In this document: in pieces, positions 42,362 to 52,562 of the stretch
Layout of the letters: each line of letters starts with the position of its first letter
Position numbering within the stretch: the stretch's first letter is position 1
Assembly: GCF_905147365.1 (NCBI RefSeq)
Contig: NC_056419.1
Location: 2,425,501-2,489,500, forward strand
Source of the DNA: Aricia agestis
Lineage: Eukaryota; Arthropoda; Insecta; Lepidoptera; Lycaenidae
Length of the DNA: 64,000 nt
Direction of reading: 5' to 3'
Position numbers and translations under genes: made by a program
Notes under the pieces: generated by a model
Told to the model about the DNA's origin: nothing
The model's database searches: none
What the model saw: only the letters and a program-made list of their open reading frames with translations

Positions 42362-42460
42362 ATGGAGGTACTTTAAGTCCCGGTCATATCTCGGAAAAAA
42401 TATACGCTATCCGTGCGATGAACGAATTATGGCGCAATAGAGTTGCGGGCGTCATCTAGT
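42362..42460 (+). repeat. Helitron-like 3' end fragment
   Basis: CGAATTATGGCGCAATAGAG, TTGCGGGCGTCATCTAGT closes the fragment with the family terminus; the 5' half is missing. Confidence 0.7.
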
Positions 42461-43410
42461 GTCATTATACTACGTTACATATTATGTCTCGCCAGTTGCC
42501 AATTATGGTACACTAGCACTGAATTATATTTCGGAACTTACCCTTAGTTTTGTAGAGCTTCACAGCTTGTAACGAGCATCGTAGAGGTGTATAAATAAAG
42601 ATCATTCGCTCTATTGTTGTTAGTCATTCGTTCTTTCTGCACTATGATCAGTGACCACTTTACCACGGATGTCGTATTACTATGACAATTGGGAATCATG
42701 ATCTATCTCTGAGATTGCAGCTTCAACCTTATCACCTAGGTAATTGGGTTCAAAAGGGTTGACGATAGAACGTCACGCGCTAAAGAATCACAATGCCAGC
42801 CCTTGACCAGTGACGTCATAGATCACAATCGTTAGATGTGCCCTTGCAGAGATGGCGCGGTTTTTTACAGTGAGTGAGCACTGAATGCAGACACTATGAC
42901 CCTTTTGTTGGAGGAAAAATGCGTTTTGCATAACCTAGTGACCTTGTGTGAGTGCTGCATATGGTAGAGCTCTTTAAGTACTGAGTTTACTAACCAGAAA
43001 CTTTTCGTCGTTCTTTTGGCGATGCCAGAACTTTAATTAGAATTTAACTTTGTAGTTTGTAGTTTAACCCTTATAAATGAATTTATAATAAGTAAGCCCA
43101 AATCTTCATCTTTTTACCTTTAGTCGAAGTTCAGACAAAAATGTTGGAAATCGCTCTGATTGGCTCATCATCGGCCAACGTGAACGGAATCATTGACGAA
43201 GCTGCTCATTACACTTAATGATTATTAAATCATCAGCAAGTGGGACAATGGCTGCCTAATTTCATTGTCATCAATGGTGCCGACTTGAAAGCGACATCAT
43301 TGACTCGATATATCGCAACCGTGTTAGGTCACCATTCTGGCACAACACAGTGTTTAATGCGCATAATTAGTAATTTAAATTAAATTTTATTTATGTTTTC
43401 ATAAAAATTA
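42461..43410. other. Spacer, nothing recognised
   Basis: Somewhat less AT-rich in 42640-42960 than the flanks, but without a reading frame or repeat I can name. Confidence 0.35.
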
Positions 43411-43585
43411 GTACTATGAAATTGATTTGTAGGCAGATGGCGGACGACAATAATTATTGGTCGCGCTATGTCAAACTCTTTGATAAAGTGTAGTTTGAAT
43501 TGATCAATTGACATAACCCGACCAAATGTACGAGTATGTCATTTGTTTCGCGAATTTGCCTTTGAATTAACTTTTCCGATAGTAC
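43411..43585. mobile_element. MITE-G copy e
   Basis: GTACTATGAAATTGATTTGT to TTTTCCGATAGTAC. Inner ATGGCGGACGACAATAATTA, TTGGTCGCGC and ACCCGACCAAATGTACG match the family. Confidence 0.8.
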
Positions 43586-43734
43586 CATCAAGGAAATTGA
43601 TTAATAGGAACGTGACAGACCAATGTCATTTGGTCGGATCATGTTAATTCAATGTAAAATGTTAATTGTTATCTTTTTGCTGGGTTTGACGTAATGCGAC
43701 CAAACTACGTAGGAATCGACTTCTCTAATAGTAT
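43582..43734. mobile_element. MITE-G copy f, abutting copy e
   Basis: GTACCATCAAGGAAATTGAT to TCGACTTCTCTAATAGTA. Its left GTAC (43582-43585) is also the right end of copy e. Confidence 0.8.
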
Positions 43735-44956
43735 TAATTGTTTCCAAAAATCATTATCTCACTTGCCGTAGACATATCTATCGACTAATCTTTGACTTCT
43801 AAACTTTCTATCATTAGGAAACCTATCATCATATATTTCTCTCTTTATTGCTAAACGTATTACACTATAATATAAGTTATTAATGAATGGTTTTATGTTC
43901 CAGGTACATGAGGAAACGTGTTACGCGTAAGTTTATGTAATCAATTAACTATTTTGACCAGTTAACCTAACGGGGGTTTAACTAATGAAGGTAATAAGAC
44001 CATTATTTTATGTAACAAATAACAATTGACTGGGCGTTAACTATTACGTTGTTATCTCATTATAACAGAAAGTTTGTTATTAGGTTGATCGCTTAAAGTA
44101 CTTAGATAAAGTCTCTTATGTCTTTAGGAAAGAGGTCACTGAAAGTTTTTAGTGCGTAGAGCTATTTTTACCATTGCTTAAAGTACTTAGATAAATTCTC
44201 TTAATTCTTTTGGAAAGAGGTGGCTCATGGTTGAAAGTTTTTAGTGCTTATAGCTATTTTTACTTTGTTTTTTCTATAATATAATATTTAATGATTTATT
44301 AATTTGGAATAACATGTACTTACTTTATAATTCATGCTAATGATGCTAGTCTACACCTCTTTGTCAGTAGTCTAAATCTCTTCACGCTTAGTCGACAGTA
44401 TGAAACAGGATAAAATATACTTTTTACTCGGAATAAACATTGTAAAATATTTGTCTGTTTACAATTTAAGGTCGTCTATGGGCTGTTCGCCCATATCCTT
44501 TTTTGTCATCTCTTCATAGTATGATGTTATAATACAACATAGTAAAATGCATTAGCGATACTTCTGAACGTCCGCGTTTTTTACTGTCCATGGTATCCAT
44601 CCGTATTCTCACGTCACTAATTATGTGGAGGGAAATGTATAATACAATAAAATAAAAACGTCAATCTTTGTATTCTAACGTCGTAGGAAGTTGCAGTTCC
44701 CAGCTTTGACCGGTATGACCTGAGAGTTGAGACGGGTTAAGTTTTTTAGGGCAGATTGCCACAATACAATTATATACTAGAGTAACTCACCTGTTTAAAT
44801 TAAAGATAGAGACAAGTTTGACGTGATACTGTATTGTTTTGATTCGTAAAGTTATCTAACGTCATGTGTGATTCTGTGCGGTGTAGTATGAAGAACTTTA
44901 TATAATGTATAGGTACTGTACCTTTGTCCAGTAAAGTTGAAACGTGGTTTAAATAA
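43735..44956. other. AT-rich stretch with a weak direct repeat
   Basis: GCTTAAAGTACTTAGATAAA with TTTAGGAAAGAGG (from 44091) recurs in altered form about 85 bases on (44174). Otherwise nothing besides the candidate micro-exon. Confidence 0.4.
43904..43926 (+). other. Candidate 23-bp micro-exon with an ATG
   Basis: A plausible acceptor (TTTTATGTTCCAG, ending 43903) and a perfect donor (GTAAGT at 43927) enclose 23 bases with ATG at 43908. Upstream near 43850 is TTGCTAAAC, a fair branch-point match. The ATG has a poor start context. Very short exons occur in insect genes, but this may well be chance. Confidence 0.25.
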
Positions 44957-45005
44957 AAAGATATAACTTAGGGCAATAATAATTATTGCCCTAAGTTATA
45001 TCTTT
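44957..45005. repeat. Perfect 24-bp hairpin, 1-nt centre
   Basis: Arms 44957-44980 and 44982-45005 (AAAGATATAACTTAGGGCAA then TAAT) are exact reverse complements around a single A. Confidence 0.93.
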
Positions 45006-45035
45006 CGTTCACGAAATAGAGAGGGAGAACGGCCG

Positions 45036-45165
45036 AACTCAGGGACGTTTAATGATGATTAAACTTCAATTTAATGAAGAGTTTGACAGATAATGTATGG
45101 AACTTTTGTCAATATCTTATTTTTATTACAGCTAAGCAATTAATATTCGTCTCTGAGTTGGGCAT
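45036..45165. mobile_element. MITE-S copy, short form
   Basis: ACTCAGGGACGTTTAATGAT and GAAGAGTTTGACAGATAATG at the left; GCTAAGCAATTAATATTCG and TCTCTGAGTT at the right. The second copy of the GTTTGACAGATAATG arm is missing, so the middle has been deleted. Confidence 0.75.
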
Positions 45166-46202
45166 TAAGCGCCGTAAGCCCATTTGCACAAGATAAAGTT
45201 AACCCGAGGTTTAATAATAATTTATGTCATTCTCTATCTTCTTCGTATTTATGAAAGGGACATCAATACTGGCACAAGTGAGCCTTAGAATGTTGAACAA
45301 AATATAATAATGTCCAGGTCATTGTTTAAATCAATCATTCTATTGTTTTGTGATTATTATTCGACGGTAGGCTTCTTGACGAGATTCTGAGAAGGACCGT
45401 CACTCGTCAGAGCTTCCAACATACGATCGAAGCAGAATATAAAGAATTGATTTTAAATAATACTAGCTTTTGCCAAGGGCTCCGCTTGCGTAGAGTATCC
45501 CACGGTAGCAGTCCATTTTCCCACGACAAAAACTAATCAGGCAATTCCTCTGTGTAGAAAATTGATATGTTTTACAATTTTATATTTACCCTTACAAGTT
45601 ATGAAAATGCTTTGCAAGAATTGCAACGCTACTTGTGATATCAATTTTTGGCATGCGATGTAACAAAAGTGACGTCACATGTGTGTGTGGTCGCTTAATA
45701 ATAATAGGTCCTAAGGAATGGGATTAAGGTTTTTGCATTAGCATTAATGTTGATCAGTCACGACAGCAGTTAACATAAAGCAGGCACGATACGCTTATTT
45801 TAAAACCCCGGCCACTTTATTTGTCAGCATCATAAATAGATAGTTTAATACGCTTTAAAACGACCCTAAAGGCTTAACAAGTTTCATTGTTCTTTATTAT
45901 ATAGCTTTCCAGACTCCAAAGATTAGAAAAAATGTTTAGAATACAGTATATTATAGTACGTGTAGGTACTCATTTTATTCGTATTATGACTATGTAGCTG
46001 TAAATAATTATGCTATACTTTTTACTTTTAGTATTATCACATATCTACTTTTTAGAATCACACAGCACTACTAAAAACTTTTGCATGCCAAGACCAGATT
46101 ACTGCATACTTTGGGAAAACTTTAGCAGATCACAAAGACACAACATACAAAATATTTTTACATATTGTCTTTACAGAAGCCACATTTATTATGCAATGTT
46201 AG
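45166..46202. other. AT-rich spacer, nothing recognised
   Basis: A motif CAAGGGCTCCGCTTGCGTAG near 45475 hints at a Helitron-like end, but the rest of the repeat is not seen. Confidence 0.35.
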
Positions 46203-46430
46203 ATGACGCCCGCAACTCCGTTGCGCCAACACTCGTTTGTCGCGTGGGAACCGTACATTTTTCCGGGATAAAAAGTATCCTATGTCCTTTCCCGGGACTC
46301 AAAGTATCTCCGTACCAAATTTCAGCAAAATCGGTTCAATGGTTTGGGCGTGAAGAGGTAACAGACAGACAGACAGACAGACGGACAGACAGACACACTT
46401 TCTCATTTATAATATAGTATTATAGTATGG
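46203..46430 (-). mobile_element. Helitron-like short repeat, near complete, minus strand
   Basis: GATGACGCCCGCAACTCCGT, GTTTGTCGCGTGGGAACCGT, CGGGATAAAAAGTATCCTAT, TTTCAGCAAAATCGGTTCAA, an (ACAG)n run, then TTATAATATAGTATTATAGT. This is the best-preserved copy of the short CTAGT-ended family. The 135-codon frame 46010-46417 crosses it and is not a gene. Confidence 0.8.
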
Positions 46431-46869
46431 ATATACCATTCGTTTAGACAAACGAAGGGTATACGTGCCTCCTGTAGAGTAAAATCCCCACCAACCCACA
46501 ATTTTACATAGCTACAGCACAGTAGCATACCACCAGAGTATCAGATAGAATCCACCAGTAAAAAGTATACCGTGGGCATAAATAATATTAAATAGCATCC
46601 CATCACATACATGTCAGTCTCATAACACGGAAACATGTTAAGTGTTATCTATGTCGTGTATATTGTATGTATGAATGTGAATGTATGTATGTATGGTAAT
46701 TGATACATGAGTCTCGCTGACTCTCTCACGGTAGGAATGTACAAGTCTATTGGACTTGTAGATGTTGCAGTACTAATTGCATGAGGCCGTGAACTTCGTA
46801 TGCGGCTTAGGTAGATTAGATAGATAATAAGACCAAGGATTTCTAATACATTCTGACATAAAAGTACCT

Positions 46870-47180
46870 ATTATTTTTTATTTATTTATTTAGATCAGGC
46901 ATCTTGGCCCATATTATATATACCTTATAGACTAACATACATAACATTTATACTTAAACTAACACTAAGCACTAAACACGTATTGTCTGCGACGTGGGGC
47001 GCGACGTGTTCGGAAGTCGTCCACGGAACCTTCTGTAGACGACTCCAATCGGCCAGAACTCTTCCTTCTCGAAGGTCGGTAGATGATGCGTCGGGATCCT
47101 CACCACAAAGGAGCTAAAATTGACTTTGTGGCGGGACTCCAAACGCTCGACCCTCAAGACGAAGTGGGTCTTGAATGACT
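46870..47180 (-). mobile_element. ORF1-derived non-autonomous retroposon
   Basis: On the minus strand: the end of a LINE ORF1-like coding region, about 100 bases of 3' UTR (GGTATATATAATATGGGCCA, AGATGCCTGATC) and an AAATAAATAAATAAA tail. No endonuclease or RT follows ORF1, so the unit ends directly in its own tail. Related tails are at 34665 and 33655. Confidence 0.72.
46972..47180 (-). pseudogene. ORF1 C-terminal domain fragment
   Basis: The minus frame reads VERLESRHKVNFSSFVVRIP, then LPTFEKEEFWPIGVVYRRFR and GRLPNTS. It aligns by eye with IRIRLEKIN...FFVPES...LWPEGIIFRRFVHYK of the ORF1 at 5069. The N-terminal part is missing, so only the RNA-binding type C-terminal domain is kept. Confidence 0.75.
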
Positions 47181-47296
47181 AATGATTATTTTTCCATCGT
47201 ATATGGTGGTGCTAATGGTACGCTGCATCATGCAATTGGTTCACTTACACCAAATGCACGGTCATAATAAAAATAGGCTGGGTAGAAATTAGATTA

Positions 47297-47427
47297 GGGG
47301 CCTGTTTCACCAGTTTCTGATAAAGTGCCGAATAGGCTATTCACAACTTTTTTGACAGATTCTCCATACTTGATCTGTCAAGTTAAGTGCCTATTCGGCA
47401 CTTATCAGGAAGTGGTGAAACAGGCCC
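47297..47427. mobile_element. MITE-H copy 3
   Basis: GGGGCCTGTTTCACCAGTTT to AGTGGTGAAACAGGCCC with inner GACAGATTCTCCATACTTGA. Flanks TTA and TAA are a slightly altered duplication. Confidence 0.83.
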
Positions 47428-48766
47428 TAAGATAGAAATTACAATTACATAGTACTATTCTGTAAATAATAATATTTACATAGATTAGTACTATGGCATA
47501 GTAAACTTTTTTTTATTATCTAAGGAAAATATCTGCTACTTTATGTTTCATACTACTACTTTTGTATGAAGATGTATTAATTATTATGTTATAGTACTCT
47601 ACATTTTCATATTATATACCATTTCTAAACAATTTTTGCCGTGTTAGTATGCAATTGCATCCAGTATTAATATTATGTAGTTGATAGCCATTATTTCTGT
47701 TTCTATTTCTGTATGATTTATCGCAAAACATTGCATAATTCAACAGTTAGAAATCAATGTTATGATAATAATAGAGCCGATCTGATTTGCATCAATCAAT
47801 AACATATGATGAATTATATTCTATCACGATACTATGTTATACTATGTGTTTATAAATTATATTACTTATAATAAATTACTTAGCGTCGATACATATAATA
47901 TTAATGCGAGTGTCTGTTTGTTAATACGGTCTCTTAAGACTAAAGAGTATGAGCAACTTGTAATTTGTAACGCTTAAACTGTTGAAGTCTAAACCAATAT
48001 CTAGGAGACATTCAGTGCCAACTGCCAGGAAAAGATATATGTTTTGTACCTGAAAATGTGTGGTTTTCGCCGATTTCGCGCAATTTACAATTTCTGCGAC
48101 TGAAGACTTGGATTAGCATAGCTATGTTTGATTTTGATTTGAACCTACTTTGAGTCCCAATAATTAACGTTTATGATTGTATGTTTTTGATCCTAAAAAT
48201 TGCGGTTCCCGGGATAAGCCGTGCCACAATGTGGCTAGCTGCTAGCAGTATCTAAATTTTATGTAACTTCAAGTAAATTAATAAACGAGGAAAACACAAA
48301 ATGAATATTTCAAGTTATAATCTGAGTTTGTCTGTTGCATCACATCTAATTTGTAACTTGTAATAAATTCTATTAGGTAATTTTACCGCCACATATTGTG
48401 TATATGTGCATATAAATCATCTTTTGTTTATTTAAGTGTTAAGTTATGTCATAGTGCGAAATCCTGATTGTCATTTATATATTTATGTTGTAGGCAGTTT
48501 GTGACACTTTCTCAACAGCAAATGTGTTTTTCTATACCATTCAGATGCCAAATCATAATTTTATAATTTACGACTTATGTCGCTAGTTTCTTTGCTCATT
48601 TATTCAATTGATAGAAAAATAAAAGAAGTTGTTATGTAGCGGAATACACAGCGCACAATCTGGATCGCACTATTGAAGTTCCTGCGATCGGCACGACATA
48701 ATACAACGTCTGAACTCTTAAGTGATTACTGATGGGCTTCAGCCTGACCGAGTTTTATAAAAAATG
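47428..48766. other. AT-rich spacer, nothing recognised
   Basis: No frame above 60 codons, no repeat matched. Confidence 0.4.
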
Positions 48767-48845
48767 TTTTTTTTTTTTTATGAAATAAGGGGGCAAACGA
48801 GCAAACGGGTCACCTGATGGAAAGCAACTTCCATCAGGTGACCCG
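48767..48845 (-). mobile_element. SINE-A tail turned back on itself
   Basis: Poly-T, TATGAAATAAGGGGGCAAAC, GAGCAAACGGGTCACCTGAT, then GGAAAGCAACTTCC as in sister copies. Instead of continuing into CGTCGCCCATGG it reads ATCAGGTGACCCG, the reverse complement of what it has just passed. The result is a 15-bp hairpin (48806-48820 and 48831-48845). Confidence 0.88.
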
Positions 48846-49374
48846 AGCCCGACCGGCAGACTTGTGCCAGACCGGGCGGCCCGCGGGCAGCCCGGTAGTG
48901 AATTCCCCGCTTTAAGAGGATACACCAGGGGCTAGAGAAATGAATAAAAAGTACGTGTAATATCTATTGCTGTCTCCCTTACCTCAAACCTATATCGCAG
49001 AATGCGATAGAGACAACTGCAGAAAAACCAAAAAATCAACGATTCGTTGTGCCCTGATTCCTTCTCCAAAACTTAACCGATTTAAGTACTTTTTCACTAA
49101 AGATTAAAGAAAAGCTTGAGCTGTGTTCCTATGTTTTGCTTTTTTTTGTATAATCTAGCCAAATCTGTTTTCTGGACGTTTGAACACCGCGGAAAATTTG
49201 GCCATTTTTTTGGGTTTTTGAATAATTAAATTATGAAAAAAATGAAAACATAGGGACATTGTATTAGTGGCTGTAGATATTCAGGAAAAAAATTATAACT
49301 CTACTAGCATTGTCCAGGGAGGAAACAGGGGACAACGTTTGTATGGAAAAAAGGGCGGTGTGGACTCCTTAATA
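48846..49374. other. GC-rich block then AT-rich repeat debris
   Basis: 48846-48905 is GC-rich (GGGCGGCCCGCGGGCAGCCC) and unlike its surroundings. GCATTGTCCAGGGAGGAAAC at 49310 is shared with 40378. No gene seen. Confidence 0.4.
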
Positions 49375-49465
49375 AAGAATTTGACAGATTATGTATAAGG
49401 CTTATGTCAAATTTTTTAATTAATTACATTGAAGTAATTAATGTTCCACTCTGAGTACGGCAGTA
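49375..49465. repeat. MITE-S half copy
   Basis: GAATTTGACAGATTATGTAT, AAGGCTTATGTCAAATTTTT and ACTCTGAGTACGGCAG form one arm of MITE-S with its terminus. Confidence 0.7.
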
Positions 49466-49909
49466 AGTCTTTTATTTTGACGTACTCAATCGTTTTAGTT
49501 ATTACTGCTGGCCCTAAATCTCGTATGCAGACACCCTCAAAATTTAAGGCTACGGCCGTGCCTGCTTGAAGGTTCATAAACCTACTGTGGCGGTACCCAC
49601 AATTCGCCTAACATTCCTGCATCACGCTATCAAAGTTTTCTGCGTGCGTCGGTATATTTCGGTCTATTTTATTATTATGATGTGTAGGTCCCAAATGCTT
49701 AGGTTATCGCGCGGCAAAGTTTTGCCAGATATAGTATGACATGACACATACAAGGTATAATGTGACATTACAACATGCACGATGCACGTCCACTCGGCCG
49801 TGACGTAGTACGCGGTAGACACGTGGGAAACGAAATATTATACTTCTGGCTGAACCAGCCCCAGGTCATTATTGGTGGCTAGGCTTTAGAGATGTTAGTT
49901 AACTGATAT

Positions 49910-50040
49910 TAACGGGGACCGTGGAGTTTCCCGGGCTGAAAACTATACTATGTTTAACGAGATTCAAAGTATCCATACCAAAAATTAAAAACAATGGCTT
50001 ATGTTTGAAGACGTAACAGACAGATAGAGACACTATAATG
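49910..50040 (-). repeat. Helitron-like fragment, minus strand
   Basis: AACGGGGACCGTGGAGTTTC, CCGGGCTGAAAACTATACTA and AAAGTATCCATACCAAAAAT, then ACGTAACAGACAGATAGAG. Same order as 46203-46430, more diverged. Confidence 0.6.
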
Positions 50041-50130
50041 TTTAGTATCGAAATGTTATTTCTAAGTATAGCAAAAAATCCCAATCTTGGTACATGATAC
50101 CAAGATTTTGAGCAAAGGATCCTCAATTCC

Positions 50131-50652
50131 TCACACTACCTTTTCAAATATTATCAAAGTCTGTATGTATACCAGAATTGATATGATATGATATATGATG
50201 CTATCCCACTGCTGGGCAAAGGCCTCCCCCAAGGTCTTCCATCTGTCTCGCTCCAACGCCACCGCGGACCAGCCTGGCTTGTAGGCATCCAGTTCATCTC
50301 GCCATCTTTTTGGAGGCCGTCCACGGCGGCGTCGTCCATCCACTGGTACCCACTCTGTGGTGACCTTTGCCCAATGGTCAGGATGCATGCGGCTGGTATG
50401 ACCCGGCCAGTCCCACTTTAATTTTGTAGACTTCATGCCGATGTCTTTAACACCTGTTGTGGAGCGCAGAGTGCTATTTTTTATTCGGTCAGCTCGTCTT
50501 ACACCTAACATGCTGCGCTCCATTGCTCTTTGACAAACCCCGAGCTGGGATCTTTGCGACTCAGTCAATGACCAGGTCTGAGCAACGTATACCAGAATTA
50601 CTTGACATAAAAGGACTCTAACTGCCACACTCATCGCCGTACTCAGAGACAT
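50131..50652 (-). pseudogene. RTE reverse transcriptase C-terminal fragment
   Basis: The open minus frame reads VYVAQTWSLTESQRSQLGVC, then QRAMERSMLGVRRADRI, KLKWDWPGHTSRM, GRRRRGRPPKRWRDELDA and WKTLGEAFAQQWD. The first 11 codons (MSLSTAMSVAV) come mainly from the adjoining MITE-S end and the codons after QQWD from the tail and flank. No polymerase palm is present, so it cannot be active. Confidence 0.83.
50165..50625 (-). mobile_element. RTE-clade LINE, 3' end only, second family
   Basis: A 5'-truncated LINE with only the protein C-terminus, ending in a TATCATATCATATCA-type tail (plus strand 50180-50200 as TGATATGATATGATATATGA). It differs from the 40583 copy in sequence and tail, so it belongs to another RTE family. 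Its 5' side is joined to a MITE-S. Confidence 0.85.
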
Positions 50653-50935
50653 TTAACTATGATTAAGCTTAAATTTAATGAGGAGTTTGACAGATAATGT
50701 ATGAGGCTTATGTCAAAATTTTAAATTAATTACATTTCAATAAATATTGTTCTACCCTGTACTGTAATAATTTCTGCGATGCGGCAGTCAGATACGAATG
50801 TTAATTGCTTAACTGTACTTAAATTAATATTTTGATACAAGCCCCATACATTATCTATCAAACTCTTCATTAAATTAAAGCTTAATTCAATGTCTCTGAG
50901 TGCGCCAGTAAGTAAATTTATTATTAAGGCAGTGA
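50630..50935. mobile_element. MITE-S, full copy
   Basis: Arms of about 90 bp: CTCAGAGACATTTAACTATG, TTAAGCTTAAATTTAATGAG and GAGTTTGACAGATAATGTAT at the left; CATTATCTATCAAACTCTTC, ATTAAAGCTTAATTCAATG and TCTCTGAG at the right. Three partial relatives are at 25040, 45036 and 49375. The exact outer ends are blurred by similarity of the flanks. Confidence 0.82.
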
Positions 50936-51010
50936 TACATTTACCTGCTCATAAGTCGCTGTACCTAGGTGTAAGACTGTAAGTGTCAGGCTCATAAGCT
51001 GCTGACACTT

Positions 51011-51331
51011 AGGCCGGTATAAATAGTCAGGCCGGTATAAATAGTCAGTACTCAAGATGCATCTCGGTCTCAAGACACGGTTCAGGCTCTGTCATTGGTT
51101 AGCTCTCAAAATTTGGACCAATCACAGAGCCGAACCGCGTCTTGAGACCGGGTCGCATCTTAAGTACTGACTATTTATACCGGCCTCAGTACTTAAGCTA
51201 CGACCCGGTCTCAAGACGCGGTTCGGCTCTGTGATTGGTCCAAATTTTGACAGACAACCCATCACAGAGCCTGAACCGTGTCTTGAGACCGAGATGCATC
51301 TTGAGTACTGACTATTTATACTTACCAGCCA
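51011..51331. repeat. Palindrome made of two palindromic units
   Basis: Unit 1 (51029-51185) is itself an inverted repeat: GCCGGTATAAATAGTCAGTA and CTCAAGATGCATCTCGGTCT face AGACCGGGTCGCATCTTAAG and TACTGACTATTTATACCGGC. Unit 2 (51186-51331) is the reverse complement of unit 1. The phrase AGGCCGGTATAAATAGTC is also duplicated directly at 51011-51028 and 51029-51046. The repeated GGTATAAATAG looks like a TATA box but is probably just part of the element end. Confidence 0.88.
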
Positions 51332-51592
51332 CTCACGCATTACTCAATATATTATAACATTGTATGATGTGTCTCAGAAAAAACCTAATGTCCAGCTCCA
51401 GTATTACTCACATAAGGTAACCGCGACTACGTCACTACAGTAACATGTACCGTTACTGTAGGTCGGGTAATGTCCATTGAGATGATCTTACAGTTTTTGC
51501 CAGACTCTAATGTGTATTGTAGTTTTGTGTGTAACGGAATCAGAAATACTTTCAACAACTGTTGAAGATGATTGGCGATTGAATGTCTAATA

Positions 51593-51816
51593 CCTGTTTT
51601 CACCAACCGCCTTCTAACGCTAAGTGGTCCCCTAGCGGCCATTAACGGTACATATCCTTCAAGATTTCACGAATTTTTGTGTGTCACGTTCGTTCTTAGG
51701 GCGTTAGAATTTTTGCAAAACATTACTTTTTTTAAATGTGTTTGTTTTAAGAGGTATTTGACCCGATAAGATCGCTAGGGAACACTTAGCGTTAGGAGAC
51801 CGTTGGTGAAAACAGG
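51593..51816. mobile_element. TIR miniature element, CCTGTTTTCACCAACNG ends
   Basis: CCTGTTTTCACCAACCGCCT and TCTAACGCTAAG face CTTAGCGTTAGGAGACCGTT and GGTGAAAACAGG, a 30-bp imperfect inverted repeat. A second inner pair is CTAACGCCCTAAG-like. It resembles MITE-H in style but not in sequence. Confidence 0.82.
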
Positions 51817-52562
51817 CATTATTGTCTTTTGTGTTAATGAAAGAAAAGTTTGATCTTACTAGTCATTTAGTCTATAGTCAAAATGAAATAAGGGACGACG
51901 GCAGGCAACCGCCTAGGGCGCCGGATAAAAAGGGGCGCCGAAGGCAAACAAAAAGGACGCCGCCGGTGCCTTTTTATGGTTCCGTAGCCAAATGTCAAAA
52001 AACGGAACCCTTACAGATTTTTTGGCACTACTAGCACCCTAGGCACCGAAGAAATTTCGCTCAGAGTTCTGGTAGTGCTAAAACCGCCACTGCTTAGCGT
52101 GCAAAGGGATGCACCTTCACTCTTACATAAAATCAAAAGTGAACCTTACACAACAGTTTAATATGCATTCCACCCCGATATTAGAAACTAAGTGAAACCC
52201 GATTACGGTTCCATACGTGTTCATGATCGATATAGTCATGGTGATACGTGCAATAATAGTCTTAAACTTACGTGATTAGATTCATGATAGTACAATGAAG
52301 GATAAGTTTTCATGATCATAAATATTTTATTTACTTTAGCCCTTTTAGGTGTTGATTTATGTTTAGGTGACAAAAAAATTACGGTCATACATTCCACAAA
52401 ATTTTTGGAAGTCAGTTAAAAACGTACGTAAAATTACTGTACGTATATTATGTATAGAGGTAGAATAATCTTAATATGACTTACTAGGTTTGCACAAAAT
52501 TAGATTTTGCGCAAACATAACATTTTCCGGGATAAAGTCTACGTCCTTTCCCGGAACTACTA
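51817..52562. other. Mixed stretch with repeat debris
   Basis: 51890-52090 holds GC-rich repeat pieces (CAACCGCCTAGGGCGCCGG, ATGGTTCCGTAGCCAAATG, CTGGTAGTGCTAAAACCG) whose last motif recurs at 52917. 52505-52560 (TTTTCCGGGATAAAGTCTAC) is a Helitron-like scrap. No gene. Confidence 0.45.

Noticed and set aside
46010..46417. 135-codon plus frame
   Set aside because: Its second half is a minus-strand Helitron-like repeat with an (ACAG)n run; the first half has no domain.
51014..51022. TATA-box promoter
   Set aside because: TATAAATAG occurs at every arm end of a palindromic element; no initiator or gene nearby.
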